NCBI GenBank assembly: GCA_020639195.1
Contig: JACKHB010000005.1
Coordinates: 310,001 to 374,000 of the forward strand
Reading direction: 5' to 3'
Length of the DNA stretch: 64,000 nt
Source: Phycisphaeraceae bacterium
GTDB lineage: Bacteria; Planctomycetota; Phycisphaerae; Phycisphaerales; UBA1924
Under the pieces are notes generated by a model. It made no database searches. It was not told the DNA's origin and saw only the letters and a list, made by a program, of their open reading frames with translations. Positions 34,240 through 42,901 of this stretch are shown here, in pieces (positions within the stretch are counted from its first letter, which is position 1; every line of letters begins with the position of its first letter). The position numbers were made by a program, and so were the translations under genes.

Positions 34240-34611
34240 TTATTGGACCATCACGCTGAGGCGTCGGCGGGCGTCGCCCGACCGGCCCTCAATCACTATC
34301 TCGCCGGGCTCTCCCGATTCCGGCGACTGGATGAACTCAATCTCGGCCACTCCGACCGACACGGTGGTGCCGGCCTCAAGCGGGTCATCACCGGCGAGGA
34401 TCCGGCGAATGGCAATCCGCGCCCCCGATTCTGAAGCATGAAAGGCTCTCGAAGACTGAACCCGATCCTCCGCCAGTTGGGACTCATCCGCCGTAGGACG
34501 CAAGACTCCGACCACGACGAGGTTCATGAGTGCCAGCAAGACGACGATTGCCGCCACGATGGCGCCGCGGCGTCGTGAGCGAGCCGACCTCGCGGGTGCA
34601 TTGCTGGTCAT
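34240..34611 (-). CDS. PilX/GspK-like minor component
   Basis: The protein has 123 residues. A basic n-region (RRRGAIVAAIVVLLALMNLV) leads into a single hydrophobic helix without the Phe/Glu prepilin core, then AFHASESGARIAIRRILAGD, like the PilX N-terminal domain (HxAESG) where a polar helix contains ALAEAGA-type motifs. It is much shorter than GspK (about 320 residues), so only the PilX-like helical part is present. It lies between a GspJ-like gene (4-nt overlap) and the PilMN-like gene (106-nt gap). The identity is moderate. Confidence 0.6.
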   Translation of the reverse strand: MTSNAPARSARSRRRGAIVAAIVVLLALMNLVVVGVLRPTADESQLAEDRVQSSRAFHASESGARIAIRRILAGDDPLEAGTTVSVGVAEIEFIQSPESGEPGEIVIEGRSGDARRRLSVMVQ

Positions 34612-35111
34612 GGTCGCACCATGTGAAGGCGACAGAACGCCGCGCCAGAAAGGGTCAGACTCGAGGTGGTGATCGAGACCACGAATCGATCGGTCAAGCC
34701 GGGGGTGTCCAGGGTGTCTGTCAACCCGTCGGACCCGAGGTACTGGATCGTGAACGAGGACACGTCCCTGCAGAGCGGCGCAGTGACATCCGCGTCCACA
34801 TGCATGAGCAGGACCTCCCCGTCGAGGGACAGCCCGCGACCGTCGCCAAACTCCACTCGCGAGGGCTCCGCGACGGTGATGTCCAGATCACCCGTGTCAA
34901 TCTCGCCGGGCGCCTCTCGAAGCAGCCGCACGCACCTCTCCATCGCGAACGCGGCGCGATCCGAGATCTCCCTCGCATCCGAGGCGCTCGCGTACACGTC
35001 CACGCTCGAGCCGATCAGCGGCACCACGGTCGCGCCGACGACCGCGAGCACGACGATCGCCATCAGCGTCTCCAGCAGCGTGACCCCGAGCTGTCGTCCC
35101 GTTGGAGTCAT
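34608..35111 (-). CDS. GspJ-like minor pseudopilin
   Basis: The protein has 167 residues. The prepilin N-terminus MTPTGRQLGVTLLETLMAIV has the G-VTLLE cleavage/recognition motif (Gly, then hydrophobic residues and Glu at +5). The C-terminal domain is beta-rich with acidic loops (VLLMHVDADVTAPLCRDVSS) and fits GspJ, whose Ca-binding-like loop is acidic. The start overlaps the GspI-like stop by 4 nt (ATGA). Naming within minor pseudopilins is by order and size. Confidence 0.7.
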   Translation of the reverse strand: MTPTGRQLGVTLLETLMAIVVLAVVGATVVPLIGSSVDVYASASDAREISDRAAFAMERCVRLLREAPGEIDTGDLDITVAEPSRVEFGDGRGLSLDGEVLLMHVDADVTAPLCRDVSSFTIQYLGSDGLTDTLDTPGLTDRFVVSITTSSLTLSGAAFCRLHMVRP

Positions 35112-35587
35112 GAGAGATCGCACAGCACGCTGGAGACCCGGATCGAGAGGGGGTCGGCAGACGACATCGGAGTGCGAACGATCACCGTGACCACGCGGTA
35201 GACGTCCTCTCCGGCGTCGCCGGTCACCTCCCCCGTGGCGCTGACCAGTCCAGAAATCTCGAGAGAGAAGGAGAGCCCGACGTTCGCGTAGGGCGAACAC
35301 GCGGCACTCAGACGGTCGTACAGACCGGTTGTCGTGGTCTCGAGGTATGCGTCCGGGTCGGACAGCGCATCGAAGCCCAGACCCGGCGCGTCGCTGCAGC
35401 TATCCGCGAGCACATGCTCGAGCACCAGGTCGGCCAGAGCCGACGCGCGGGCGATCATCACCGAGTCCGCTCGTCCGTTGGCCGACGTGACCAACATCGA
35501 CACCGTCGGCGGCACAATGATGGCCAACACCGTGACGGCGGCGACCGCCTCGATGAGAGTGACCGCACGACGAAAGATCGGGGTCAT
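35108..35587 (-). CDS. GspI-like minor pseudopilin
   Basis: The protein has 159 residues. The prepilin N-terminus FRRAVTLIEAVAAVTVLAII has the A-VTLIE motif and hydrophobic helix. The C-terminal domain is small, consistent with GspI (usually about 120-130), here slightly longer. It overlaps both neighbours by 4 nt, showing tight translational coupling. The H-I-J assignments follow gene order in type II secretion operons. Confidence 0.7.
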   Translation of the reverse strand: MTPIFRRAVTLIEAVAAVTVLAIIVPPTVSMLVTSANGRADSVMIARASALADLVLEHVLADSCSDAPGLGFDALSDPDAYLETTTTGLYDRLSAACSPYANVGLSFSLEISGLVSATGEVTGDAGEDVYRVVTVIVRTPMSSADPLSIRVSSVLCDLS

Positions 35588-36135
35588 TCGATGAGCCCCG
35601 ACACGGCGCGAACGATCACGATCTCTCCACCGGTCATCTCGATTCTGATGTCCTCATCCGCCATGGAGATCAGGGCCCCGGAGGCGTCTCTCACCTCGGG
35701 GATTCCGTCGTACCCGAACCAGGCTGTGCCCGCGCCGCCGGTCCCCGCACCATCCGTGAATTCCGAAATGCCCACGCCCCGGAAGATCGAGGGCATCACA
35801 ACCGAATCACGCGCGGCGCCAAGGCCGTCGGTCATCGGCTCCACGTCTCCGCCCTCCTCGATGATCTGCACGAGCCGAAGCGTCTCGGTCTCCGGGTCTA
35901 CGTCGACGCCGCACGGGCAGCCCGTCATCATCGCCCGGCCCCGGGCGACGGCGAGCAGTCGGCGGACCTCGTCCGCGGCGGCGGCTCCTCGGGTGTCCTC
36001 GATGGTCGTGAGAGACGGCATCACTGTTGCAGCGACGATTCCCATGAGGATGATCGTGAGGGTCACCTCGATCAGCGAAAATCCACGATGGAACCGCGGC
36101 GGAGCGATCACCAGGGGTCTCCCCTCACAGCTCAT
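35584..36135 (-). CDS. GspH-like minor pseudopilin
   Basis: The protein has 183 residues. RFHRGFSLIEVTLTIILMGI is a perfect prepilin cleavage region (G|FSLIE). The following DEVRRLLAVARGRAMMTGCP is typical of GspH/FimT N-terminal helices. The beta-rich C-terminal part fits. It overlaps the GspG-like stop by 11 nt. It is probably one of the tip pseudopilins with the GspI/J-like proteins. Confidence 0.75.
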   Translation of the reverse strand: MSCEGRPLVIAPPRFHRGFSLIEVTLTIILMGIVAATVMPSLTTIEDTRGAAAADEVRRLLAVARGRAMMTGCPCGVDVDPETETLRLVQIIEEGGDVEPMTDGLGAARDSVVMPSIFRGVGISEFTDGAGTGGAGTAWFGYDGIPEVRDASGALISMADEDIRIEMTGGEIVIVRAVSGLIE

Positions 36136-36610
36136 TGCTCATCGCAAGGCCTCCATTCCCGTCCGGCAGCGTCGTCTCCTCGTCCGAGTTCGCGTAGAAC
36201 ACGGCTCGCGGAGGTGAAGCCTCGTTGTCGACGAAGTAGTTCCAGCCGTACGCGTCGGGGGAGGACACCGCCCGCGCATCGGCCTGGGCCTCCGAGACCG
36301 CCTGCACCGAGGACAGCTGGTTGTAGGGATTGATCGGCACACCCGACTCGAGAACGGCGCCACCCGTCGTGAGCTCTTCGAGCGAGGGGTAGGGATCGTT
36401 CCCGCTGATCACGGCCCGCGAGCGGAACGACGCGATGCCAGACCGCACGCCGCCCAGCGCCCCTTCCAGCGCCGACGACTTCGCCTGCTCGGTGGCTCCC
36501 GCGAACTGTGGTACGACCAGGGCTGCGAGGATTCCGATCACGACGACCACCACGAGCACCTCGAGCAGGGTGAAGGCGGTGGATCGAAGGGTGGTGGTTC
36601 GATGCGGCAT
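36125..36610 (-). CDS. GspG-like major pseudopilin
   Basis: The protein has 161 residues. The prepilin signal STAFTLLEVLVVVVVIGILA (A|FTLLE) leads to LVVPQFAGATEQAKSSALEG, as in GspG, followed by YPSLEELTTGGAV and an NPYNQLSS motif typical of GspG C-terminal domains. I chose the ATG ending at 36610, with GGAGG 11 nt upstream; the ATG at 36628 is possible. It follows the GspF-like gene by 46 nt. This would be the main subunit of the pseudopilus. Confidence 0.82.
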   Translation of the reverse strand: MPHRTTTLRSTAFTLLEVLVVVVVIGILAALVVPQFAGATEQAKSSALEGALGGVRSGIASFRSRAVISGNDPYPSLEELTTGGAVLESGVPINPYNQLSSVQAVSEAQADARAVSSPDAYGWNYFVDNEASPPRAVFYANSDEETTLPDGNGGLAMSNEL

Positions 36611-36656
36611 GCTCTCTGGTGCCTCCATGTGCGAGTCCCCACTCGAAACGCCCGGC

Positions 36657-37862
36657 CTACCGGCTCATGCCCACCATCTTCCACATCGGCAGGAACACGG
36701 CCAGGGCCACGATGAGCACGATCACGGCCAGAAGCACCGTGAGGATGGGCTCAATGATCGTGCTGACGTTCTTCGTGAGGTGTGTCGTCTGCTGCTCGTA
36801 ATGGCGGGCGATGATTCCGCACGCGTTCGAGAGGTCCTTGGTGTCACGTCCAGCGCCGAGCATGCGCTGCGCAAACGGCGGCAGGTACCGGCTGTGGCGG
36901 ATGACATCCGACAGGCGCTCGCCCTGCCCCATCTGCTCGGCCATCGAGTCGCACTCCAGCGTGAACAGCGTTCGACCCGACGCGTTGCCGCCGACGCGCA
37001 TCGACTCGAGCAGGCTCAGGCCGCTGGAGAGGCCGATCCCAAACACACGAGCGAATCTCGCGGCCGTCGTCGAGACGATGACCTGCCGGACATACGGCAG
37101 CATCAGCAGGAGCTCTTCGAAGAGCAGCCGTCCGCGCCGTGTCCTGATCGCCTGCCGCGAGAAGACTCCCAGCGCGGCGACCGTACCGAGCACCGCCCAC
37201 CAATAGTGGTTCGCGAACCGACCCAACGCCTGCACCACGCGCGTCGCCAGCGGAAGTGCAGCCTCCTGCGACGCAAACATGGCCTCGAACTTCGGCACGA
37301 CGAACGTGAGAATCACGCCCAGCGCGAGCGTGACCGCGCCAACCACGATGACGGGGTAGGCCATCGCACGCCGGAGCTGTTGCCCGGCCTCGATCTGCCG
37401 CTCGAGCATCTCTGCGAGGTGATTGGTGACCGCAACGAGATTGCCCGACGCTTCCGCGGCGCGCATCGTTTCGACATACACGGAGCCGAACACTTCCGTA
37501 TGGCGGGCCAAGGCCTCTGTGATCGTCGAGCCGGCTTCGATATTCGATGCCACGTCGATGAGGACGCGACGCAGTTCGGGGTTCTTCTCGTGCTCGGCGA
37601 TGCTCATCAGGCCGTGCGCGATCGGGATGCGCGCCTCAACCAGGACCGACAGCTCACGGGTCAGCGCCGCGACCTCCGCCTTTCCGATGCGAACTCGCCG
37701 GAACATCGATCGTCGAGGACGCTCCACACGGATCTTCACCGGCGTGCGCCCACCCGCGGACACCTGTCGGAAGGCGTCCTGCTGATCCCGAGCCAGCACG
37801 GAGCCGCTGACCCGTGATCCGCCGCGATCGATCGCGATGAACTCATAGGACTGGCGGCTCAT
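36657..37862 (-). CDS. GspF/PilC-like inner-membrane platform protein
   Basis: The protein has 401 residues. It has the two T2SSF domains of the family: the first at about 70-195 (LTRELSVLVEARIPIAHGLM, then ALARHTEVFGSVYVETMRAA and EASGNLVAVTNHLAEMLERQ), the second at about 270-390 (RFARVFGIGLSSGLSLLESM, ERLSDVIRHSRYLPPFAQRM). Three transmembrane helices (VVGAVTLALGVILTFVVPKF; WWAVLGTVAALGVF; VLLAVIVLIVALAVFLPMWK) fit. It anchors the ATPase to the membrane. The start overlaps the GspE-like stop by 4 nt. Confidence 0.9.
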   Translation of the reverse strand: MSRQSYEFIAIDRGGSRVSGSVLARDQQDAFRQVSAGGRTPVKIRVERPRRSMFRRVRIGKAEVAALTRELSVLVEARIPIAHGLMSIAEHEKNPELRRVLIDVASNIEAGSTITEALARHTEVFGSVYVETMRAAEASGNLVAVTNHLAEMLERQIEAGQQLRRAMAYPVIVVGAVTLALGVILTFVVPKFEAMFASQEAALPLATRVVQALGRFANHYWWAVLGTVAALGVFSRQAIRTRRGRLLFEELLLMLPYVRQVIVSTTAARFARVFGIGLSSGLSLLESMRVGGNASGRTLFTLECDSMAEQMGQGERLSDVIRHSRYLPPFAQRMLGAGRDTKDLSNACGIIARHYEQQTTHLTKNVSTIIEPILTVLLAVIVLIVALAVFLPMWKMVGMSR

Positions 37863-39547
37863 GCCGCGGCCCTCATCGGCGGCACGTCCTCGTTCACAAC
37901 CGTTCGGAGCTTGCCAAGCTCATCGAGTGTGGTCTCGCCACGCCGCGCCTTGTCGAGCCCGTCCTCCCAGATCAGGCGCATGCCCTCGGCCCTCGCCGCG
38001 GGGAGCAGTTCGCTCGTCCCCTCACCCGCCTCGATGAGCCGTCGCAGGCGATCGGTAACGCGGAGCATCTCGTACACGCCCACGCGCCCCTTGTATCCAA
38101 GGCCGTGGCAGTCAGGGCATCCTTCCGCCCGAACCACGCCCCACGCGTCGTCTCGCGACAGTCCGAGCAGGCCCAGAGACTCGTCATCGGGTTCGTATGT
38201 GGCCGCGCACTTTGGGCAGACCTTTCGGACCAGCCGCTGGGCGAGCACCGCGAGCAGCGCGCTGTTGATAGCGAAATCGGGCACGCCGAGGTCACGCAGC
38301 CGCGGGACAGCGCCCACGGCGTCGTTCGTGTGCAGCGTGCTAAAGACCAGATGACCGGTCATCGCGGCCTGAACTGCGATCCGGGCGGTCTCCTCATCGC
38401 GGATCTCGCCGACGAGCACGACATCGGGATCCTGCCGGAGGATCGAGCGCAGCGCGCTGGCGAAGTTCAGCCCGATCTCGTGGTTCGCCTGGATCTGCCG
38501 GATCAGCGGGAGCCGAAGCTCCACCGGATCCTCGATCGTCATGATGTTGAGTTCCGGCGAGTTGATGCTCGAGAGGGCCGTGTACAGCGTCGTCGTCTTG
38601 CCCGATCCGGTCGGCCCGGTGACCAGGATCATCCCGTGCGGTCGCCGGATGAGCTGGGCATACCAGCCCGCGATGTCGGCGGGCATCCCGAGATCCTGGA
38701 TCGACCCGATCGACGACGCCGGGCGCAGCAGGCGCAGCACCGCGTTCTCGCCGTGAATGGTGGGAAGGAGGCTCAGGCGGACATCGACGTAGCTCTCGCC
38801 GTGCGCGAACCGGAACTTGCCGTCCTGCGGCCGACGGGTCTGCGTCAGATCCAGGTTGGCCATCACTTTCAGCCGTTGGATCATCGCCGCATGCGCCGCG
38901 CGACCCGGCCCCTGCTGTTGAACCAGGACGCCATCGACCCGATATCGCACGTGCAGGTCGTGCTCGTCCGGATTGAGATGAACGTCGCTCGCTCTCGCGT
39001 CGATCGCGCCCGCAATGATCTGATTGACCGCGGCCACGATCGGCTCATCGCCGGTGGTGAGGTTGCCATCGCTGGCCGCGTCTTCGGCCGAGTCCGCTCG
39101 CTCGTCGGCGCGCACCATGCTGTACGCCCGCGCGATCAGCCCCCGCACCGGCTCGGTCTCGCAGAGGACCGGCTCAACCTCCATCTTGACGAGCTGGCGG
39201 ATCTGGTCGATCGCCTGGAGATTCAGCGGGTCTTCCAGGGCGACAGTCGCCATGCCGTCGACACAGAAGAGCGGAAATGCGCAGAACCTCTCGGCCACAC
39301 TCCGGGGCAACATCCTTGCGTTTCGGATGTCCACCTCGAAGGACGACAGATCAACGAATGGATACTCGCAGATCTTGGCGCGCGCAATGGCCAGGCGCCG
39401 CGACGTGATGGCCCCGATCGACACCAGCACCTCGGCGATCGGCTTGCCCGTCGTGGCGACCAGATCTCCGGCACGCTGCACGTCGGCCGAGGAGATCTCG
39501 CCCGCGTCAAGCAGCGTCTGAACGAGGAACTGGGAAGTGTCGAACAT
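37859..39547 (-). CDS. GspE/PilB-type assembly ATPase
   Basis: The protein has 562 residues. The N-terminal MshEN-like region (GKPIAEVLVSIGAITSRRLA and FVDLSSFEVDIRNARMLPRS) is a possible c-di-GMP-binding module. The ATPase core has Walker A GPTGSGKTTTLYT, an Asp box IMTIEDPVE, Walker B PDVVLVGEIRDEETARIAVQ and a His box TGHLVFSTLHTND. A zinc-binding tetracysteine (CPKCA and CPDCHG) is present. It powers pseudopilus assembly. I chose the ATG ending at 39547, with GGGGAG about 8 nt upstream. The PilZ-type gene ends 14 nt before it. Confidence 0.92.
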   Translation of the reverse strand: MFDTSQFLVQTLLDAGEISSADVQRAGDLVATTGKPIAEVLVSIGAITSRRLAIARAKICEYPFVDLSSFEVDIRNARMLPRSVAERFCAFPLFCVDGMATVALEDPLNLQAIDQIRQLVKMEVEPVLCETEPVRGLIARAYSMVRADERADSAEDAASDGNLTTGDEPIVAAVNQIIAGAIDARASDVHLNPDEHDLHVRYRVDGVLVQQQGPGRAAHAAMIQRLKVMANLDLTQTRRPQDGKFRFAHGESYVDVRLSLLPTIHGENAVLRLLRPASSIGSIQDLGMPADIAGWYAQLIRRPHGMILVTGPTGSGKTTTLYTALSSINSPELNIMTIEDPVELRLPLIRQIQANHEIGLNFASALRSILRQDPDVVLVGEIRDEETARIAVQAAMTGHLVFSTLHTNDAVGAVPRLRDLGVPDFAINSALLAVLAQRLVRKVCPKCAATYEPDDESLGLLGLSRDDAWGVVRAEGCPDCHGLGYKGRVGVYEMLRVTDRLRRLIEAGEGTSELLPAARAEGMRLIWEDGLDKARRGETTLDELGKLRTVVNEDVPPMRAAA

Positions 39548-39561
39548 CGCGATCGCTCCCC

Positions 39562-39981
39562 TCACGCCGCCTGCGATGGGCCGGCGCGGCCGGCCTCAGC
39601 GATCCTCATCATCCGCTCGATGCCCTCGCTCGTGTGGCTGTCGTCGTCCTCGAACGACGTTCCGAGCATGTACGCCGGTCGCCCATCGGTCATCACAAGA
39701 CGCATCACCCGCGCCGTCGTCTCGAGCAACTGGACCGACGGATCGGCGAGATCGAACACGCGGATCTGGATCCGGCATCGCCGCGGCACGAACACGCGCG
39801 TGATGAGCCCCACCCCTCCGGGGCTGAAGTCCAGCAGGTCCGCGTCGATCCACCCGTTCGCGCCCGCAGAGGGCGCGAAGCGAACCAGCGAACGATGCTC
39901 GGGGGCGATCGCGATCTTGGCCGGGAGGTACAGCTCGTTTCGCACGCTGCGCCGGATGTTCAATCCCGATGCGTCGCCCAT
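39562..39981 (-). CDS. PilZ-domain protein, first gene of the secretion operon
   Basis: The protein has 139 residues. The PilZ c-di-GMP motifs are visible: RRSVRNELYLPA (the RxxxR arginine region) and LDFSPGGVGLITRVFVPRR (the D/NxSxxG motif). The body is a beta-barrel with aliphatic strands to the end (RPAYMLGTSFEDD). GAGG lies 5 nt before the ATG at 39981. As the first gene of the T2SS/T4P-like operon, it could control assembly or activity in response to c-di-GMP, but this is inference. Confidence 0.8.
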   Translation of the reverse strand: MGDASGLNIRRSVRNELYLPAKIAIAPEHRSLVRFAPSAGANGWIDADLLDFSPGGVGLITRVFVPRRCRIQIRVFDLADPSVQLLETTARVMRLVMTDGRPAYMLGTSFEDDDSHTSEGIERMMRIAEAGRAGPSQAA

Positions 39982-40390
39982 GGAGCCTCGAGCCTTTCGT
40001 CTGCGACCCGGACCACCCGATCCGGGTTTCTTGTGGATCCGTCGATCGTCGGCGGATTCGCGCCAGAGATTCACGCGGCACCAGCGATTCGGCGCGTTCG
40101 CGGGGGACGCGAGCGCTGCCAGCGGCCTACAACCCGCCGAACCACCCTATCTTGCCTTGACCCGCCGGCCCTCTATGCTTCCAAGCGGTCCGGGTTGGTG
40201 GGTCCGCACCGGGGCGTTCGCTGTCTGTCAGCGCTCCAGTCGAGGCAAATCAGCCCGTCGAGCCGGGAGCTCGCCGGGTTCCATCGCGAAAGCGCCCTTT
40301 TGGCGTTGTCGTCGGCGTCGGCGCCGCGTGGCGTTTCGGCTCCTCCCAACCACGACGCGCCGGTGTCGCTGCCCTCGAAAGGGGTTGATC
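39982..40390. other. Divergent intergenic region, secretion operon/rpsB
   Basis: This stretch of about 410 nt has no convincing gene. It carries the rpsB promoter (40152-40179) and a leader of about 205 nt that contains a GC-rich hairpin (AGCGCC at 40291-40296 pairing with GGCGTT at 40302-40307). I could not find a clear promoter for the leftward PilZ-headed operon. Confidence 0.5.
40152..40179 (+). promoter_or_regulatory. Candidate rpsB promoter
   Basis: TTGCCT (40152-40157) and TATGCT (40174-40179) are spaced 16 nt. Transcription would start near 40186 and give a leader of about 205 nt before rpsB, long enough for S2-type autoregulation as known for rpsB-tsf in other bacteria. The S2 target is not demonstrated. 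Confidence 0.5.
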
Positions 40391-41233
40391 ATGGCCGAGT
40401 CGCTCGTCAAAGAACTCGTGGACGCGGGAATCCACTTCGGCCAGAGGGCCAGCAACTGGAATCCTCGGATGTCGCCGTACATCTACGGCAAACGCAACGG
40501 CATCCACATCATCGACATCAAAGAGACCGTCAAGGGTCTCCTGCTCGCCAAGAAGTTCGTGGCCCGTGTCGTCGGCGAGGGCAAAGACGTCGTGTTCATC
40601 GGCACCAAGCGCCAAGCGAAGAACGTCATCGATGAGCAGGTCCCGCTCGTTGGAATGCACCGGGTCACGGAGCGGTGGCTCGGCGGGACGCTCACCAACT
40701 TCCGCACGATCCGCCAGCGGCTCAAGCGGCTGGAAGAGCTCGAGTCCATCGCGAAGGAATCGAACTTTGCCGGCTACTCCAAGAAGATGGAGAGCCAGCT
40801 CAGGCGAGAACTCAAGAAGATCTTCAAGAACCTCGACGGCATCCGCGCGATGGACAAGATCCCCGGCGCCATGGTCGTCGTCGATGTGCGCCGCGAGATC
40901 ACGGCGATCCGTGAGGCCCGCAAGATGGGGGTGCCCACGATCTGCCTCATCGACACCGATGCGGACCCCTCGCTGGCGGACATCGCCATCCCCGGCAACG
41001 ACGACAGCATGCGTTCCATTGAGGTCGTGATCCGCGAACTCTGCAAGTCGATCGCCGAGGGCAAGCAGGCCCGCACCGAGCGTCAGGCCGGCGAGCGTGA
41101 TCGCTCCGACTCCGATGACGCCGCGGCCGAGGAGCCCCGCCGTCGCAGTCGGCGCGCCCAGTTCCGCTCCGATGAGCAGGGCGGCTCCGGAGCCCCCTCG
41201 GGCGCCGCCGAGCCCGCCATCAAGGCCGACTGA
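40391..41233 (+). CDS. rpsB: 30S ribosomal protein S2
   Basis: S2 is a small-subunit protein bound near the h26/h35-37 region. The 280-residue protein has VKELVDAGIHFGQRASNWNP, MSPYIYGKRNGIHIIDIKET, WLGGTLTNFRTIRQRLKRLE, NLDGIRAMDKIPGAMVVVDV and GVPTICLIDTDADPSLADIA. A charged low-complexity extension of about 50 residues (EPRRRSRRAQFRSDEQGGSG, Ala-rich end) follows the usual C-terminus. The ATG at 40391 has AAAGGGG upstream. tsf lies 98 nt downstream, the conserved rpsB-tsf order. Confidence 0.97.
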   Translation: MAESLVKELVDAGIHFGQRASNWNPRMSPYIYGKRNGIHIIDIKETVKGLLLAKKFVARVVGEGKDVVFIGTKRQAKNVIDEQVPLVGMHRVTERWLGGTLTNFRTIRQRLKRLEELESIAKESNFAGYSKKMESQLRRELKKIFKNLDGIRAMDKIPGAMVVVDVRREITAIREARKMGVPTICLIDTDADPSLADIAIPGNDDSMRSIEVVIRELCKSIAEGKQARTERQAGERDRSDSDDAAAEEPRRRSRRAQFRSDEQGGSGAPSGAAEPAIKAD

Positions 41234-41331
41234 TCGAGTCCCGCCCGAAGCCATTGCACCTCGAAACACACGTACGTGCCTCGCCGCGAAGCCTCGTGGC
41301 ACGCCCATCAGACCGCCGGAGGGAACCACCC

Positions 41332-42153
41332 ATGCCCGAGATCACCGCCAAGGACGTGATGAAGCTGCGCAACAAGACCGGCCTGGCCATGATGGCGTGC
41401 AAGCGGGCGCTGGAAGAGGCGCAGGGGGACTTTGACGTCGCCGAGGATCTGCTCCGAAAGCAGCTCAAGGGCAAGATGGAGAGCCGCACCGACCGCGCCG
41501 CGGGCGAGGGCTGCATCGCGGTCGCGATCGCACCCGACAACTCCGGCGCCGCAATCGTCGAGTTCCGGGCCGAGACGGACTTCACCGCCAAGAACGAGCG
41601 GTTTGTCCAGGGGGCCGCGGAGATGGCACAAAGCCTGCTCGCCCATCCGGCGGGCGACATCTCGAGCAACGACACCATGACCCGGGTCGTTGACGACCTG
41701 CGGGCGTCAACAGGCGAGAACTGCTCGGTCGCACGCGCCCACAAGCTGGCCGGATCATCCGGCAAGACCCGCTTCGGCAGCTATGTCCATCACGACCGCA
41801 AGACCGGAGTCATCGTCCAGGCCGAGGGCGATATCTCCGACGAGACGCTCAAGCAACTCGGCATGCACGTCACCGCCGCCGTCCCCCGCCCGCTTGGTGT
41901 CACCGCCGACGACATCCCCGCCGCGGTCGTCGAGAAGGAACGCAAGTTTCGCATCGAGCAGGCGATGGAGTCCGGCAAGCCGCAGGAGATCGCAGAGAAG
42001 ATCGTCGAGGGCGGCATGCGCAAGTTCTTCTCCGAGATCGCCCTGCTCGAACAGCCGTTCATCATGGACCCCGCCAAGACGGTCAAGGACATCGTCGGCG
42101 CCGCCACGATCGTCGGCTTCGTTCGCTGGCAGGTCGGCGAATCCACATCCTGA
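41332..42153 (+). CDS. tsf: Translation elongation factor Ts
   Basis: EF-Ts is the guanine nucleotide exchange factor of EF-Tu. The 273-residue protein begins PEITAKDVMKLRNKTGLAMM, then ACKRALEEAQGDFDVAEDLL and RKQLKGKMESRTDRAAGEGC; in this family the UBA-like N-domain is followed by the dimerisation domain with ETDFTAKNERFV. QHVTAAVPRPLGV-like and EQPFIMDPAKTVKDIV close the core. GGAGG lies 9 nt upstream. It sits after rpsB as in most bacteria. Confidence 0.96.
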   Translation: MPEITAKDVMKLRNKTGLAMMACKRALEEAQGDFDVAEDLLRKQLKGKMESRTDRAAGEGCIAVAIAPDNSGAAIVEFRAETDFTAKNERFVQGAAEMAQSLLAHPAGDISSNDTMTRVVDDLRASTGENCSVARAHKLAGSSGKTRFGSYVHHDRKTGVIVQAEGDISDETLKQLGMHVTAAVPRPLGVTADDIPAAVVEKERKFRIEQAMESGKPQEIAEKIVEGGMRKFFSEIALLEQPFIMDPAKTVKDIVGAATIVGFVRWQVGESTS

Positions 42154-42222
42154 GCGGCTGCGTTCAACGGCGCTTGAATCCCCCGGGGCGTCGCGGACGA
42201 CACTGAATCTGGGAATGACTCC

Positions 42223-42846
42223 ATGCCCGTAAAGGCGGCCCCCGGCGAGCGGTACACGATCCGCCGCAAAATCCTCAAAGTCCTCGGCGCCGCGTTCCAC
42301 GTCTACGACCCCAGCGGAGGCCTCGTCGCGTACTGCAAGCAAAGGGCGCTGCGTCTGAAGGAAGATATCCGTCTGTACACCGACGAGTCCTGCAAAGAAG
42401 AGCTCTTCATACTCAAGGCTCGTAGCATCATCGATTTCGGTGCGACCTACGACGTCAACCTGCCCGACGGCAGCGCGATCGGGTCGCTCCGACGCAAGGG
42501 CTTCAAGTCCATGGTCCGCGACTCTTGGCTCGTGTTCAGCCCCGACGGAGCGCAGATCGGTACGCTGAAAGAGGATTCCTCAGGAAAGGCGTTCATGCGC
42601 CGCATCCTGCCGCTCTACAACGTCTTCAGCCCGCAGAGATTCCACCTTTCCAACGCGACCGGCGATACGGTCGCCGTCTTTCGCACGCATTTCAATCTCT
42701 TTGTCTATCGCCTCGGCGTCGCCGTGACGGCGGAGGACCCAGTGTTCGACGACCTGATGATCCTCGCGGCCGGCTGCCTGATCGCCGCGATCGAGGGCCG
42801 ACAGGACAGCCAGGGATCCGGCATGCTCGATCTTCTCTCGAACTGA
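42223..42846 (+). CDS. LURP-one-related (tubby-like) protein
   Basis: The protein has 207 residues. GERYTIRRKILKVLGAAFHV, then YDPSGGLVAYCKQRALRLKE and DIRLYTDESCKEELFILKAR match the LURP-one/scramblase-like fold (YxIRrK....VyD..G.v....qk...lkEdi.vyTDes...el..ikaR). IIDFGATYDVNLPDG, GSLRRKGFKSMVRDSWLVFS and IGTLKED complete the 12-strand barrel. There is no signal or TM segment until a weak hydrophobic stretch near the end (MILAAGCLIAAIEG). The bacterial function is unknown; membrane association is suggested for the family. Confidence 0.8.
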   Translation: MPVKAAPGERYTIRRKILKVLGAAFHVYDPSGGLVAYCKQRALRLKEDIRLYTDESCKEELFILKARSIIDFGATYDVNLPDGSAIGSLRRKGFKSMVRDSWLVFSPDGAQIGTLKEDSSGKAFMRRILPLYNVFSPQRFHLSNATGDTVAVFRTHFNLFVYRLGVAVTAEDPVFDDLMILAAGCLIAAIEGRQDSQGSGMLDLLSN

Positions 42847-42901
42847 GGCCGTCTTTCCGCGGCGCGTGCTCTAGCATGCGATTCGGAAGGAGGCCATCCA
42901 T

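Noticed and set aside
38105..40390. The rpsB frame extended 762 codons upstream
   Set aside because: The extension is antisense to gspE and the PilZ gene and its sequence is not protein-like; rpsB clearly starts at 40391.
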